A stretch of 64,000 bases of DNA from Liolophura sinensis (taxonomy: Eukaryota; Mollusca; Polyplacophora; Chitonida; Chitonidae). A program made the position numbers and the translations under genes. This document shows positions 1 through 13,533 of this stretch, in pieces; the stretch's first letter is position 1; the number at the start of each line of letters is the position of its first letter. The stretch covers positions 76,003,966 through 76,067,965 of the forward strand of contig NC_088300.1 of assembly GCF_032854445.1 (NCBI RefSeq), given 5' to 3'. The notes beneath the pieces are model-generated. The model saw nothing but the letters and a program-made list of their open reading frames with translations. It did not search any database and was not told the DNA's origin.

Positions 1-695
1 ACATTGAGGAATACCGTAATCTTATCAACGAGTGCATGTATAAGTACGATTTATCAAAACTATAACCTTTGGCCCCAAATAATAACATTATGCTGAAAAG
101 ACAAATGGTTACGGCCTTGCAGCCGGTACATTATACATGGCATAACGAGTGGATTGTTGGTGAGGGTATACATACTGTGGAGCAGACTAAAGGGCCTACC
201 TGTATTAGGGCGCAGGGTCAGCCGATCCATACTGCGGCCGTGAGTGACACGGTCTCCGGTCACCTCCCTCCGCGCCCGACGTTCCTCTCTGCGCCAACAT
301 GCCCACCCCACAATTGGACGGCGATTTTACTTCGCAATTTGGCTCGAGTTAAACCGGATAAAGAAAAATCGAATCTGGGCGGTTCCAGGAGGGGGAAAAA
401 AAACAAAACCCCAGCAGGGATGTATTGATGAACGTTGATGCATCGGTTATTTTATTTAAGCTATTGAGCATGGAAATTGGCGGACACACCTATCTGTACC
501 TCTCTTAGGACGTGCACTATGACATTATCCCATCTATTACTAAGCCAACCCGGGGAGCAGTAACACAGTTAATCTTAACACGTCTGAGAACAAAATTACA
601 TGGGACAATGGATATCGGGTACGATTACAGATCATACGATTTCGCGTTAAGTGTTAGTAACTTCAGATTTTGGATTGTCCTTCTAATGAGCTTAC
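1..695. other. No confident feature
   Basis: A GC-richer stretch at about 200-420 carries overlapping short open frames (69-428 on the plus strand is the longest) with low-complexity Pro/Arg/Lys-rich products. No splice structure or family signal was found. Confidence 0.3.
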
Positions 696-872
696 AATCA
701 GACCAAGTTCTTATGAACGACACGCCTTGATTAGGTAGAACTCCACCTGCTATTGAAGTCAGATCATGAAATCCCTGCACAAACGGTGGAGTTATAGGAT
801 AAATTCCCAGATCCATCTGGATCACTTGCACGTTCATTTTTGTTTTAACAAATCGAGAGAAAAACATCATAA
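696..872 (-). CDS. Candidate internal exon of an unidentified gene
   Basis: 177 bases open between acceptor AAGTCTTCAG|TTATG and donor TGATT|GTAAGC, starting and ending in the same phase (1-1), a pattern common in extracellular modules. It encodes segments such as MNVQVIQMDLGIYPITPPF and GGVLPNQGVSFIRTWSD. The family is not recognised. It could follow exon 5285-5445, since the junction would make an intact Val codon. Confidence 0.4.
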
Positions 873-2470
873 CTGAAGACTTATTTCAATAATTTACCAA
901 AATAATGTGTTTCCTTGACACGGAAATAAAAGAAATTTAATAGGAAATTCAAGCAAAAATAATGCAAATATATGGAGAAGCATATAGACATATATAGACA
1001 TAGAATTTCAAACTGTTTTATGCAGAAATTAATACAATTGTTATCCAAATGGCAAATTCTTTTTACAACTAAACTGACTGTCGTGCTGAAAAGTTGAAAA
1101 TCTGTAAGTTTTGTAATTCCAATTTCTTGATACAGCTCCATACGGCAACGTCGTAACGTGAGAAAAGTTAGAATACATCGCTTCACGCGAAGTTTTGTGA
1201 AAGTGAGCGCAGGTGGACAAGTCTAAGTGTTAGTATTTGTGCATTGCGTGATCCACATACTGTAACACCGCTCTGCAGACGACGCCGCAAAACGCGCAGC
1301 TGGAGGACACTCAGTAACGGGTTTAACGGGAAAATTTCCCGAGCACTAGAAACTGAAGGAGTTTTTGATGAGCAAATTGTAAATTAGCTCCATTAAGGCT
1401 GAAGACTCAATCACGGAGCAAACTAAGCAGTAGAAAACGTTGATGAGCACTTAAGTTCAGGAAATAAATACCCAGAACACAGCGAATTGCTGGGTAGGAT
1501 AATTACTGTTTTCAGTAAATGATGCGGCCACCTTTCACCTGTAGCTTGAAGTGGTTTTTCTGAATGGTGGTACGGTAAACCGTTACTGCTCACCAACACG
1601 TCTCCCGTTCAGAACATTTTACCCTGGTAAACGAAGAGGTCTGTCTATAATAAATCGCTCCAAGATCATTAGAATAGAAATAGGTCCAGAATTAGATGCC
1701 CATCAACACGTGGTTTACAGACTGACTGGGCTATATCGGTCTCACCATCTCGGTTTTCAGCAGACCTTAGTTAAACTGGAGCGTTACAGCACACAGATAC
1801 GGTCTGGTTTTTGTGAGACTACGATATCGTAGCGCTGTTATAACACAGAGAACGGCTACAGTAGACCATTTCATTTCTGGTCAGAAAACCATGCGCATGT
1901 GTGGGTTTCTTGAACTTAATTTTGTCACACAACATGTACATTCTGCATTGTGCACGCTTTTACAAGTTTTAAAAATAACAGGTCTACATATGCAAACCTA
2001 TACGCGCACGCAAACGTCAAAGAACACGAACCAAAAAACAGCCGGGTTTGATATTTCTGATTGACCTCAGTAGAGTGGAGTTCCGCTAATGACTCGGGCG
2101 GGGATCTTTGATACCTTCATTTTAATACTATTTCGGGCTGAAGTTTTAGTATTTTGGGAGAATAAGCGGGCCTAGCATATAGCATTGTGATCATTTAGGC
2201 TGTTGTCTACATCACACATTGCCTCGAGAGAGATAAACCTCTGGTAGAAACTAGTGAAGACAGTTGTTGACATTTCATGAATCTGCATAATATATCTGCA
2301 CGCTTTAATGTTTGATTTCTATATTCCAACATAAAGGTTTTATTTCTTGATTATTTGTTTGCGAAGAATTGCGTTTCTTACCAGTAGTCCACATTTATCG
2401 TTTTTTTATAAGAAAGTTGGAATTCTGGCTAAAAATAGCTGCAAAACGTCCTTTACTGTTTTTGTCACAA
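873..2470. other. Anonymous sequence
   Basis: Open frames at 1551-1832 and 1813-2064 (plus) and 881-1186 (minus) have no supporting context. Nothing else is seen. Confidence 0.3.
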
Positions 2471-2479
2471 GAGACTGAG

Positions 2480-3090
2480 CGTGCTTGAAGGAATGAGATC
2501 ATAACTTTTGGTTCCGACAAGAGGCAGACCGTGAGTAAAGGAATGGGGTCATGACCTCTGGTTCCGGCACGAGGCCAAAAGTGCCTAAAGGAATGAGCTC
2601 ATGACCTCTGGTTCCGACCAGATGCCCGTTTGACAAAGCCGTCGCACCACTACGCTAAGCACATTTACCATGGTGATGTATCTCTACACTATATGTTGTC
2701 ATGGAAAATACGCCAGGCGCAATTTGCGACTGCTTCGTGAAAAGGCCTACAAAGGCAGAGAGTGCATAAAGGAATGACATCATGACCTCTGGTTCCGGCA
2801 ATATGCAGAAAGTGTGTAGAGGAATGACGTCATGACATCTGGTTCCGGCAGGAGGTAGAACGTGTGTAAAGCCATGAAGCCAAGACCTCTGGCTCCTCCA
2901 AGAGGCAAAGCGTGCGTAAAGCCATGAGGCCAAGACCTCTGGCTCCGAAGAGAGGCAGAAAGTGCGTAAAGCACGTGCGTAAAGGAATGAGGTTCTCTGC
3001 TTTCGGCAAAAGGTAAAGCGCGTAGTGGCATGAGGTCACGGCCTGTGGCTCCGGCAAGAGACAGAAAGTGCGTAAAGGCATGAGTTTTCC
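2480..3090. repeat. About 50-bp minisatellite with internal palindrome
   Basis: Diverged units of about 48-50 bp carry GCGTAAAGGAATGAGGTCAT, GACCTCTGGTTCC and GGCAAGAGGCAGAAAG. There are about three units at 2480-2630, then 115 bases of unrelated sequence, then about six or seven units at 2755-3085. GAGGTCATGACCTC inside the unit is a palindrome. Overlapping minus-strand open frames here are repeat artefacts. Confidence 0.85.
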
Positions 3091-5284
3091 ATGAGTTTTT
3101 GGCAAAATTACACGTTTGCTGTTGCATATCGAAATCCATTCCCAGGGCTGCATGCCGTTATTTTCTTCCTCCGATAGTTGCATGTTGTCCCATATGTTAT
3201 AGGCATGGACATTCATTCCTAGTTACTATTAAGGGATAAAATGCCACAGTTAACGGATTGGCACAGCTGATGGTGAAATTCATGGTGTCAGAAGTCAGTA
3301 TTACATTAGATTAGACCATTTTTTAACGTCTTTCAAATTATTGATCTCATTCCACTGCGCTTAAAATATGACAGCATATCAATTATTTTGTGAAGGGGAA
3401 ATTACCACGCAACAACGTTAGTGCGTGAATTGCTTGTGTTAGGGTGGGACGAGCAAACCGCCACCGTTAAAGACTCCCTCGTTACAATTGGGAGACAAGG
3501 TAATGATTCATCAACTCAGCTGAGACACACGAGACATTAATGTCGCCTCAATCCGTGAACGAAACGCGGGTACATTGCCGAAAATATGTCATCTAAGCTT
3601 TGGTTTAGTTTGGTTTATCAAAAAAGTTATGTTTAATTGCTGCACGACCAACTATACATGATGTAGCATGTAATTTCTGCAACTGAGGTAACTAACGTCA
3701 AGTGGAGCCAGTGGGCCAAGTGAGCCATTGTTTGTAAATCTCCTGAAATATGTGGTAAAAGTATATTTTGGATAATAAAGGACATAAAACTTTACATGTG
3801 TGTCCATCATGTGGACATATTTCCCTGATAATTTCAGTTATGGTTTAATTCTTAGGCTGAAGAAGAGATCAAATAGAAAACCAAACCGTTACAAACATTC
3901 CAAGAAGTTTACCATTCCTAAATCACTTTTGTCTTTTGCAGCCTTGATGTCCATGATGTATTGATGTTTCAAACGTATCAAAACATGCGAATATTGCTGT
4001 GGCTGAAAACAAATATGACAAATTCCGACTAGATTAAGGTCGAGAGTAAACAATGGAAGTGGAACATTACAGTCTTCCGGTGTTGTTGGTAGCAATACAA
4101 AGAGATACGTGCTGGCTATCTGACTCACCGGAGCAAAATCCGATTTCTTCATAACATGACAAGACGCATCTTCCCGAATGTTAGGTCTGGAACCACGGTA
4201 CCATTGAAGACAGCACGACGCGAGGAACCCGGACACAAAAACACATTCAGTTTGAATAACGCTGTCATGATGTAGTCGCCTTGGTTATGTCAATATGACG
4301 TCATCGATATGGACCCAGCAAGTCGCTCGAATCGTTTCCGATCTCCAGAATTAATACATAGCACACATTGTAAGAATTCACAGTAAACAACCATTCAACT
4401 GCTCTTCCATTCCCCTGTCGGTGACAATGCTGACGGGTTACACTGTTTGTTCTTCATTTCACTTCGTTCTAAGGTTGTTGGCAGTAACTGAATGCACAGT
4501 GCTTCATTATCTATGGTAGTTTTAACTGTCTTGGCTTTGGAATGAAATAATATTCAGTTTAATGCATTTAATAGACAACAAACTTATGGCCAGAAAGAAT
4601 TTGATGATGAGTAAGGAAATTAGAAGTTGAAAGTTGGCTGTGGTGAGACAGATATGGACGAGCCGATGGTTTGCCTTAATCCTGAACAAGGTTAATACTT
4701 TATGTGCATATGGGCATTTTCTCAGAATTAATGCTCATTGCCATCACTTAAGTTGCATGTCATTTGGAATTATATATAACTGTATCCTAATCGAGAAAAG
4801 CCCACTTCATGCTTCTTATCATAATGTCCACTCATCACGTATGGTGTATGTTTGGACTTCCGAGGTCATGTGGATATGAGCTAACCTACTACTGTCTAGC
4901 CCTCTAGTGATAATGTCGTAATCATTGACTGACACAAGTTTACGTTTGTCTACACTGCTGTCTGTCGAGCTATTCTGAGAGGATTTACTGTATAGAGTGT
5001 GTCGAAACAGTTGGTTAATCCGTGTCTACACAGGCATTATCAGATACGGAATGGGGTCATAACGATCCCCTGACCAGAGCCGTCTGTCTCGGCTGTAGAG
5101 AGTGATTCCCTGGGAGTCAATGGTTTGACCAGCCTAAAGCACAGAGACAGGCAGAAATCTTGTCCTTATATTCGAGCACCTGCTGTTTGTATTCCTGGAG
5201 GTGCTGTCCAACTGGATGAATCCATCCTCCCGCAAAGAAGAGGTTTAAATTCTGGACATTTTTTCAAAGGAATATTCCACCTAC
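3091..5284. other. Anonymous sequence with a CRE palindrome
   Basis: A perfect TGACGTCA lies at 4296-4303. Just downstream on the minus strand an open frame ends in a good donor (GCTCCG|GTGAGT), but no consistent acceptor or phase partner was found. Otherwise nothing is seen. Confidence 0.3.
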
Positions 5285-5445
5285 CTTGTTTTCGATGGAG
5301 TACCGCCAACCGATCCATGCTCCCTTGTAAAGTGTGCCGTACATTGATTAATTCACCTCTAAAGTCGCCCAAGCTGCACCATTTATCATTTAAGTCGCTG
5401 TGTCCAAATCGCTTGTAATTTTTTTCAGTCTCCAATCTGACCCGA
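5285..5445 (-). CDS. Candidate internal exon of an unidentified gene
   Basis: The reading is open between a good acceptor (CCGCTTTTAG|TCGG) and a good donor (AACAAG|GTAGGT): one base, 53 codons and one base. The composition is protein-like, with KRFGHSDLNDKWCSLGDF and a segment ending MDRLAVLHRKQ. The family is not recognised. Its final phase matches the candidate exon at 696-872, which lies downstream on the same strand. Confidence 0.45.
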
Positions 5446-8400
5446 CTAAAAGCGGATATGAGAAAATCGAAGAAGGTCAAAGTTTCCTGGATCTAAGGAA
5501 CTAGCATTGGTAATGAAATGAAAAACTTTCTTGAAAAATTGATGCATACGTATCGTTTCTTTGCATTAGACAAGTACACCGCTCATTCTTTAATGACAGA
5601 TTGAGAAGTAAATTTCCACATCAACTTGACCATTGAAAGTTTTTGATACATTTGACATAACACGCTATCTAACGTTTTAAAACTTTTTCAGTAACCAAAA
5701 ACGCCTCAGTTACGCCTTGTGAACAGGAATATCGTGAACTGATACGCTATCACACACAAATAGGATCTTTGAAGTACGCAGAGGCGCCACAAAAAATTGG
5801 CTCATAGACAAATATGGACAAAGCTAATTTGCGCCTGGTTATTTATTGCATCAGCAAACACATGCTGGGATTTGGAACTAACCTGATTCTCTATTAGGTA
5901 TACAAAATAAGTAGCGACCGTCTAAAAAATTGGGTCACACCGACAGTCAGCAATTACATAAATTGATTCTGTCTGAATATAACTTCATCGTACAGTTCCG
6001 GATATATCGCCTCGTCTGGAAGACTGCTTAGCAATCTGTACAATCCGATTTGTTGTATTGATTCTGGCTACTGTTATGTAGCACGTTACCAATTCTTTGA
6101 CATATGAACTCGATCGATACGGAAAAAGAAACTGATATTAAACTTTTACCATCCGAAAAATGCTCGCAATACAATTTGCTGTCACTAGATGGCTAAAGGA
6201 TTCCCAAGTTTTTGCTCTTTGACTTGTTCGTGACAAGATCTAGCTGGCAACATACACACGTTCCTTTATACGTGTGGAAACAAGCATGGTATACAATTTC
6301 AGTAAAAAAACATCAAAAACAATATAAAGACATACAAGGCTTGATGGTCCAAATATTGACAAAAAATCAGATTTCTAAAAATTCTGATGTGATGGTACCT
6401 ATACCTAACTTGAGAAAAATTCACGTTCAAAACGGAGCTGGACGCACTAGCGAGGATTTAGGTTAGTGGTTTAAGCTGAAGCTGTCATTATCCCTCGCTC
6501 AACAGTACCAAATATCTCATTTCCACATTTTGACACAAAGAAATTCGGAATTGTATAAACCTAGATAATACAAATAACAAGGTAAACATCAATGAATTCC
6601 CATGAAGTCTATCAGAGAACAGTTAAACAAGTCCGAAATCCGGGAACTTCAGCAATTCCTGAACAAACGTATGCACACACTTTGTATATATCGACATACA
6701 GGAATTCAATTTGAATGCCCTTGAATATACAGATCAAAAAGTTTGTGAAAGGGTTACGTAGTATGCATGGACAGACCACAGGAGTACAAGGGTATTTTTG
6801 TACCATTTTATCGCAAAAAGGTTTTTGCCCAGAATCGAACTTCTCATCAAAGATGTCGCAGATTTGGAGTGATCAGTAAATCGTTTCCATCAAATCAATG
6901 AGGCTAGTCTGGGATAGGACGTGTCTGAGGAGTGAGGGGTTTAACTGAAGTCCTATTGAAATGGTCGAGTCAATACACTGCTGGGTGTCCGGATGACCTG
7001 TGCGAAATCCAATATCTCCTGGCCAAGACCCTACGAATATAGTTGACAGACAGTAGTTTACTTAAACACTATTATCTTCAGTCTGTGATGCACTTAGTCA
7101 CTGGAGATCGTGGATCAAATGGCCGTTACAGCTTCCACCATGCAGATCACAATTTTGGTGAAAGCCTTTACCTACAATACGGAATCCGACAAAATAAAAT
7201 AAAGCTCCAGTTTATGTCTTATCTTCAACAGAGCCAACTCTAGGAGTATAGCGGCATATAGGTTTGTCCTTGTGAGTCAAAAAAAGTATACACATTAGAC
7301 ATATTCTAACCTCCAGATCGACCCCGCGTATTCAGTGATGTCCCAGGACCATCCCTCCTTGCGTTAACTACCAAGGAAGCAGAGATACCATAAATATATC
7401 ATGGTCAGGACCCTGATCAAAAATTACCCAACTGCTCATTCACAGAGGATGGACGCGGTGACACCCAAGCCGCCCTACAACAGTCAGACTTATTAATGAC
7501 ACTAGAAGAACTTAACGATACTGTGTAGCCTAAAGATGCCGATTCCGTGCAGATAAACTAGCGCCAACGACTTAGTAATGAGCAGGATATTCGGCTGTGC
7601 CACGTTGTATAAACCATTGTGTGTTGTAGTACCGTAAGCTCATGTACGGACGACAACCCGCGTAAAAGCAGGCCTTCTGTGTTGTAAAGGAGACAACACC
7701 TAGGGGGGTACATCTTCTTTGTATTCGCATAAAAATTGTCAACCATAGTGGACGTTCCACGTTGATAATCACAACATTAATTTGCAACACAACCTGTCAA
7801 CATTCTCCACCAAATAACTAAGAGATTATATAAAGTAATAAATTTGGATGGTGTCATATAAAGAAAAGCAGTCAACAGGTTTCAATGATGCTGAAACGAT
7901 GTTCGAGATGTCTCAGGCGTGTCAATTTTAATCATTGTCCAAATTTTGTTCACCACGTTAATTTATAGGTTGTCGTTAATCAAACATATATACCAGTTGC
8001 TTGTAACTGTTCATATATCCGAGACGAATTTATTCAACACGACGCATATCTACTATGCCGTGTTAAGTGGAATGTTTGATCTATAGGCGCCATAGCAAAG
8101 ATATGCCAATCTTTAACAATATTGGATACTCCAGTCAAAAATCGCAAGTCCAATTAACAAAACAAAGTTCAACACAAACCTACATGGAATTAAGAAAGTA
8201 TATAAAGTAAGACAACAGATTATTTTGCCATTAATGAAAATACGCATCTCAGTTGCGCCTTGATGGCCAGTTATGGAAACTTCGTTCATATTTATATCTT
8301 GTCCCCACATGAGAATTATTGTGAAACTTGTCTTGCGATTTTTGACTAGGACGTTCTTCATGAGAACCAGTGTCGCATGTTATGCCGGATGTCATTCACT

Positions 8401-10060
8401 TTGAGATATGCAAAGTTCCCCATTTGATTTTTTCTTCTTCTATTGACTAAAGACACTATTATAGTTGTCGGCCAGAAAACGTTACATTTAATAATGCAAC
8501 CCACCCCAAACAATCTGTCTAAGATTTCCTTAAACACGGAACCTTCCAGTCAACAGTCAGTCTTCATATAGATACATATGTTGATTATCGTCAGCTTATG
8601 AACTAGAATAGCACACGATTTGGATACGGCTTTAATCCATTCGCCTAGAACAGTCTTCGCATCTTTCCATCATCATTCAAAACTGTTGACTGCTTTTCTT
8701 TGTATGATTTCATCCTAATTTCGTACTTTATATACTTTAGTTCTTTGGTGGTACGTGATAAAGACGGTTTTTGTAATTTGGCCTTCGATTATTGACTGGG
8801 AATGTCCATTTTGGTTGACGGGTATACATAGATTCAAAAGTAGAAGTCCAAACTAAATGCAAATGTGTAGATAAGCCCAGACGTTTGCCGATACGATCAT
8901 GAATCAAATGTTATTTTAATTCCAGAGCTTGATTGCTGATATAGACAGACCGAGATTGGATTCTCGTTTACAAAGCGACTCTTTGGCCCGAGTACAGTGT
9001 AAGTGCCAGCTCCACCCTTTTGTCCGGTCTCGCCCTCTCATCCAAACTAGTCAATGTTTTCATAGCATCCGAAGAGCCTTGTCTATATGGTTAAACACTT
9101 GAACTGCTTAGTTTTGTGATGTGCTATCACAAATCCATACCCTCATTCGCCCTTTCGGATGAGAAGTTTGGTCACCAACAGTTTAATACGATCGCCCGGG
9201 TTTAGGTTTCATTAGGAAACTTATCAGTATTGCCATTTTCAGAATGGTCCATTTGACCCACAACTCAACTTAACCGCATGAGTGTGTATTGATAGTATAA
9301 TTTCAAAATCTTATATTGATAGGCGCATTGTTATACTTCCGTCTCGAACTATATTACATTTGAATGCCTATCACGTCGTTGTAATATGCCAAGGGAGACA
9401 AGTGCGTTAACGGTTTGATCAAATAAAGAGAGGAACAATACACAGATCACAATAATAGTATTAAACGGTTCTCATTGTCCGTAGGGTCTTAATGACAAAA
9501 GGCGGTCCAAGGCGCTCGTGGGGCCGTTTGCGTAGTAATGTTATCGTGCGTTCTTTGAAGTCTTAAAGGCCAAAGTGCCGTGGTCAAAGCCTAAAAAAAG
9601 TCATTGATATGGTGCACCTCAATAATAGTGTCGGTCATGTGTTCCTAGTTCAATAGTTGGGTCAACAAATACTACACTCAAAAAATAATCTGTTAATTTT
9701 AAAAGTCTTTTGTCTGAGTGATGCTAGAATGATGATATATATAACACACATCTATTCATTCAGCATAAAGATTCTATTAGACTAACAGGATATTATGTTG
9801 AATATGACAGAATATTATGTGATAATAACAGAACACATTCTAACATCACTCGGACAACACACTTTCCGTTAAAATTAATTTTTGAGTGTACATCCAACCA
9901 GGTAACACTTCCTCGGTCATATATATGTATACCACAAACAAGGCATTTGGGTGTGTAGGAGATATCTGAGATATTTATTGACAAACCGACAATGATACAT
10001 GTATCCCCTCACCATGTTATGGACAACAATAACAACAACAACAGTCAGTTTGCTGGCACA
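5446..10060. other. Anonymous AT-rich intergenic or intronic sequence
   Basis: No exon with two convincing splice sites, no RNA gene and no clear repeat was seen. Short open frames (for example 6212-6466, 7043-7243, 7572-7790, 8113-8361) look random. Confidence 0.4.
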
Positions 10061-10068
10061 GTCACTGC

Positions 10069-10139
10069 TAACCAGTATTCACTAACTAGTATTCACTAAC
10101 CAGTATTCACTCACCAGTATTCACTAACCAGTATTCACT
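10069..10139. repeat. 14-bp tandem repeat
   Basis: Five near-identical copies of CAGTATTCACTAAC (variants ACTAG and ACTCAC). Confidence 0.9.
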
Positions 10140-10790
10140 TTGCTTTTGCTGAGATTTAAACATCATCACGCATAATTTTGTTGCATCCTTAATAACATGC
10201 AGTTCACTTATGGGACGTATGGACACATCTCTATATTTCCATTAACTGCTCTATTAATAATCAATACCTATGTGCTGACAAAGTAGTGATGAAAACTGGC
10301 CATGTATGTGTATATGTGAATTCGAGGCAGTTTTCAAAATGACCGAAAATCGGATGAGTACTTATGAAAATTCCATCATTCCTATGTCACTACAAAATAC
10401 AGTAAGAGTTGTGCATGTCTTTAGTTGAATCACAGCACTGGAAGAAAGTCTGTTATGGCTGATTACCGCCATCAACTGGTGGCAATTTGCATAGTGGCAG
10501 TCATTGCATCGTGGGTTATCCTTTTGGTGTTTACCTGTCTGAAGATTCTGTTTGACTAATTCTGTTGAATAATGTTGGACTAAATCAAGACTGGTTTGTG
10601 AACAAGCCATTTCATGTGACTTAAGTTGATCAATCATCACGCAACAATACCACCATAAAGATTGTTAGAAGTCAATAATGAGACCCTGAAGTACCAGGAC
10701 GTCATAATTACTAGTATAAAAACTCATCTCAGGAGGGTTTAATACAGCTTCGTTTCACAGACTAAGAGAAATAACAACTTAATGCCAACT

Positions 10791-11210
10791 TTCTATGTGA
10801 TAGCCATTTGAAACTAGTCAGTACCAATATTAACATGTTTATGAAAAATGTGCTGTTTTCTAGAATTATAAAGGCACTAAATATCCATAAGCCAGTCTTT
10901 GTGCACTATTACTGGACGCATAAAAACTCTTTTTATGTGATAGCCATTTGAAACTAGTCAGTACCAATATTAACATGTTTATGAAAAATGTGCTGTTTTC
11001 TAGAATTATAAAGGCACTAAATATCCATAAGACAGTCTTTGTGCACTATTACTGGACGCATAAAAACTCTTTTTATGTGATAGCCATTTGAAACTAGTCA
11101 GTACCAATATTAACATGTTTATGAAAAATGTGCTGTTTTCTAGAATTATAAAGGCACTAAATATCCATAAGCCAGTCTTTGTGCACTATTACTGGACGCA
11201 TAAAAACTCT
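10791..11210. repeat. Three tandem copies of a 140-bp unit
   Basis: The unit begins TATGTGATAGCCATTTGAAA and ends ACGCATAAAAACTC. The three copies differ at only a few bases (for example GCCAGTC versus GACAGTC in the middle copy), so the duplication is recent or homogenised. No coding potential was seen. Confidence 0.95.
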
Positions 11211-12500
11211 CTCTCGTCTATTTGTACATCAACGATCTTAAACGTAGAGAATGCTTCTCTGATTTAGATTTCATTGTCATTCGGCAAACACGCCGTTACA
11301 TTTTATACACTTCAATAAGTGTACTAGATAATGTTTGTGCATCATAAGTTATGACATTTGCCTAAATTCACTGTTTACCGTTTATTCACTGTTTAAGATT
11401 TTTTTGTTTTTATTTATAGGCCATAAATAACCAATTATCAGGTTGACTTTTGAATATTTTGGCTGATACACACAAATAAGCCAAATCACGCTATGCAACA
11501 TAGCAAATTGCATCCGAGGTAGATTATTATTATTTGGGTATATTTATTAAACAAACTAAAACCTCACACCGTAAAAACGAGAAATGTGTACCTGATAAAG
11601 GAAAGCAACTGTTCAAATATTTCGATATTCCCACAAGGAGGGTTTCTGCTGTTTTTTTTATAAGAACAAATCATGTTATACACTCAAGTGACAGTGCTTC
11701 CAATACCCAACTGATTTTTAAAATTATGTACAGTAGGTGGAGTAGTTTCGATAAGATCTGTGAAATGACTCGGTTCACAAATTCTTATAAATACGCAGGC
11801 TTAAAGGTCTCAAATATTGGTTTACAGGGTTACAAACAAGCGACAAAATCAACATTAACAATTCAGAATCCCGTAACAAAGTCCCCTATATTTTATAATA
11901 CATTGTAAATATCGCAACTGCTTGGAAAATCAAATTTGTAAATCATGTTATGATTAAAAACTGCACATAAGCCTTATTAAGACTTGATTTGCGTGAACTA
12001 AGGAAATTGAATTATGATTTTTTACTTATTTTTTTGAACAAAATGACACACTAGAGAGATTTTAGTCCATGCAGTATACCCACAGTGACAGGTAAGTGGG
12101 CTAGAACGGTTACACTAATGGAAGGCTAAGACAAGAGGCTAACAATATGCTAATCGTTCTCTGGAAAAGTTGAGGTAACTAGTAACAATACCACACGTAA
12201 CTGACCAGCAGTTAGACGTGGTGAAAACAAGTGATGGAGACTAACAATACAGATATAGCTTCTACCACACATTACAGCCTAACGGCACTTAAAGTATTCA
12301 AATACAGTATAAATAACACCTCTACATTTATGTATATATGTATTTATGATTACGAAACGCTTCTCAAGAAAACATAATTGATGTGTTGTAGTTGTTGTTC
12401 GGAAAGACTGACGTACTTAATTAGCCACAGCAGAAATTTCATTTTTCGTTTTCAGACACATTATACTGTCTAGAATATTCTCAGTATCACTTCCTGCTCA
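11211..12500. other. Anonymous AT-rich sequence
   Basis: The 124-codon open frame at 11534-11908 is AT-driven, with no family signal or splice support. Nothing else is seen. Confidence 0.35.
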
Positions 12501-12502
12501 TC

Positions 12503-12600
12503 AATGATTCTGCCCCTATTCACTGATTCTGCCCCTATTCACTGATTCTGCCCCTATTCACTGATTCAACCCCTATTCACTGATTCAACCCCTATTTATC
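12503..12600. repeat. 19-bp tandem repeat
   Basis: Five copies of CACTGATTCTGCCCCTATT; the last two carry CAACC in place of TGCCC. Confidence 0.9.
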
Positions 12601-13260
12601 ACAGTCAACATTCACAAGTTAGTACCAATTCTAACGCGTCTTAAAACATCTGAAGTAGCACTAGATTACCTTTGATTTAGTTTATAATCAGATCTGAATC
12701 AGCGTACATATAGATCTTAACTATATAGAAACAGTCCAGCGCTATTCCTGTAACAGTGGCCTAATCACTTAACCTAATATAAATATACATGTACCGGTAT
12801 TCTAACTATCATAGACAGAATATGAGAACTGTTAATTTAATGGCAAAATAGAGATATTACCCCTTCACACAAGTCAAATAACCTATAGGCATAACAAAGC
12901 CAGTTCATGAACTGAAGCTGAACGGTATAGCCATGATATGACAAAATATTATCATCAGGGAGATAAATACATGTGCCTTATGCAGCGACCAGTTAAAAGG
13001 AAAAAATAATAATAATAAAACATGTATGCAAAGGTAGATGATAAATAAAACAGGTGACAAAATCCTTAATACATAAAAAGTAGATGACAATAATTTAGAT
13101 AAAACAGATTAAAGGCAATGGTAAATTGTATTGTTGTTAATTAGCCACTAATTAAAGTAATTAAACATCACGGACATATGAAATGGAAGTCACAAGAAAG
13201 TCTTGAAAGATATTGGCCGAAAGTCCCACACTAATCTGAATTCAAATTGCCGGATATATA

Positions 13261-13330
13261 CATTTAGAGATATTTATTTATTTGTTTGATTGGTGTTTTA
13301 CCCCGTACTCAAGAATATTCATTTAGAGAT
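13261..13330 (-). mobile_element. 5'-truncated SINE tail with target-site duplication
   Basis: 13271-13319 is the reverse complement of the 3' end of the SINE at 20361 (TTGAGTACGGGGTAAAACACC, then an AAATAAAT tail). CATTTAGAGA(TA) flanks both sides (13261-13270 and 13320-13329), so this 49-base stub is a full insertion event cut short at its 5' end. In RASEF orientation it supplies the first AATAAA after the stop codon, about 255 bases downstream. Confidence 0.85.
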
Positions 13331-13533
13331 AATCTTTGGAAATTTAACAATGGCTTATGTATATGAGTGTAATGTGATGGTTTATAAATGAAATACAACG
13401 TCATTATATTTTACAAAAATAAATAACTTAAACAACGAAGTTTGATCTGAGGAAGACTAGTAATAAAAGGAACATGGCATAATATGTTTACACTGTTTTG
13501 GGAGTTATTTCCCTTGTCAAATACTCTTCTGCA

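Noticed and set aside
2655-3216. Overlapping minus-strand frames of 92-128 codons
   Set aside because: They follow the 50-bp minisatellite in different frames.
3889-4290. Minus-strand frame with a good GTGAGT donor near a CRE palindrome
   Set aside because: No convincing acceptor, start or phase partner; the overlapping ATG frame ends in an early stop.
11534-11908. 124-codon plus-strand frame
   Set aside because: AT-driven composition, no domain, no splice or promoter support.
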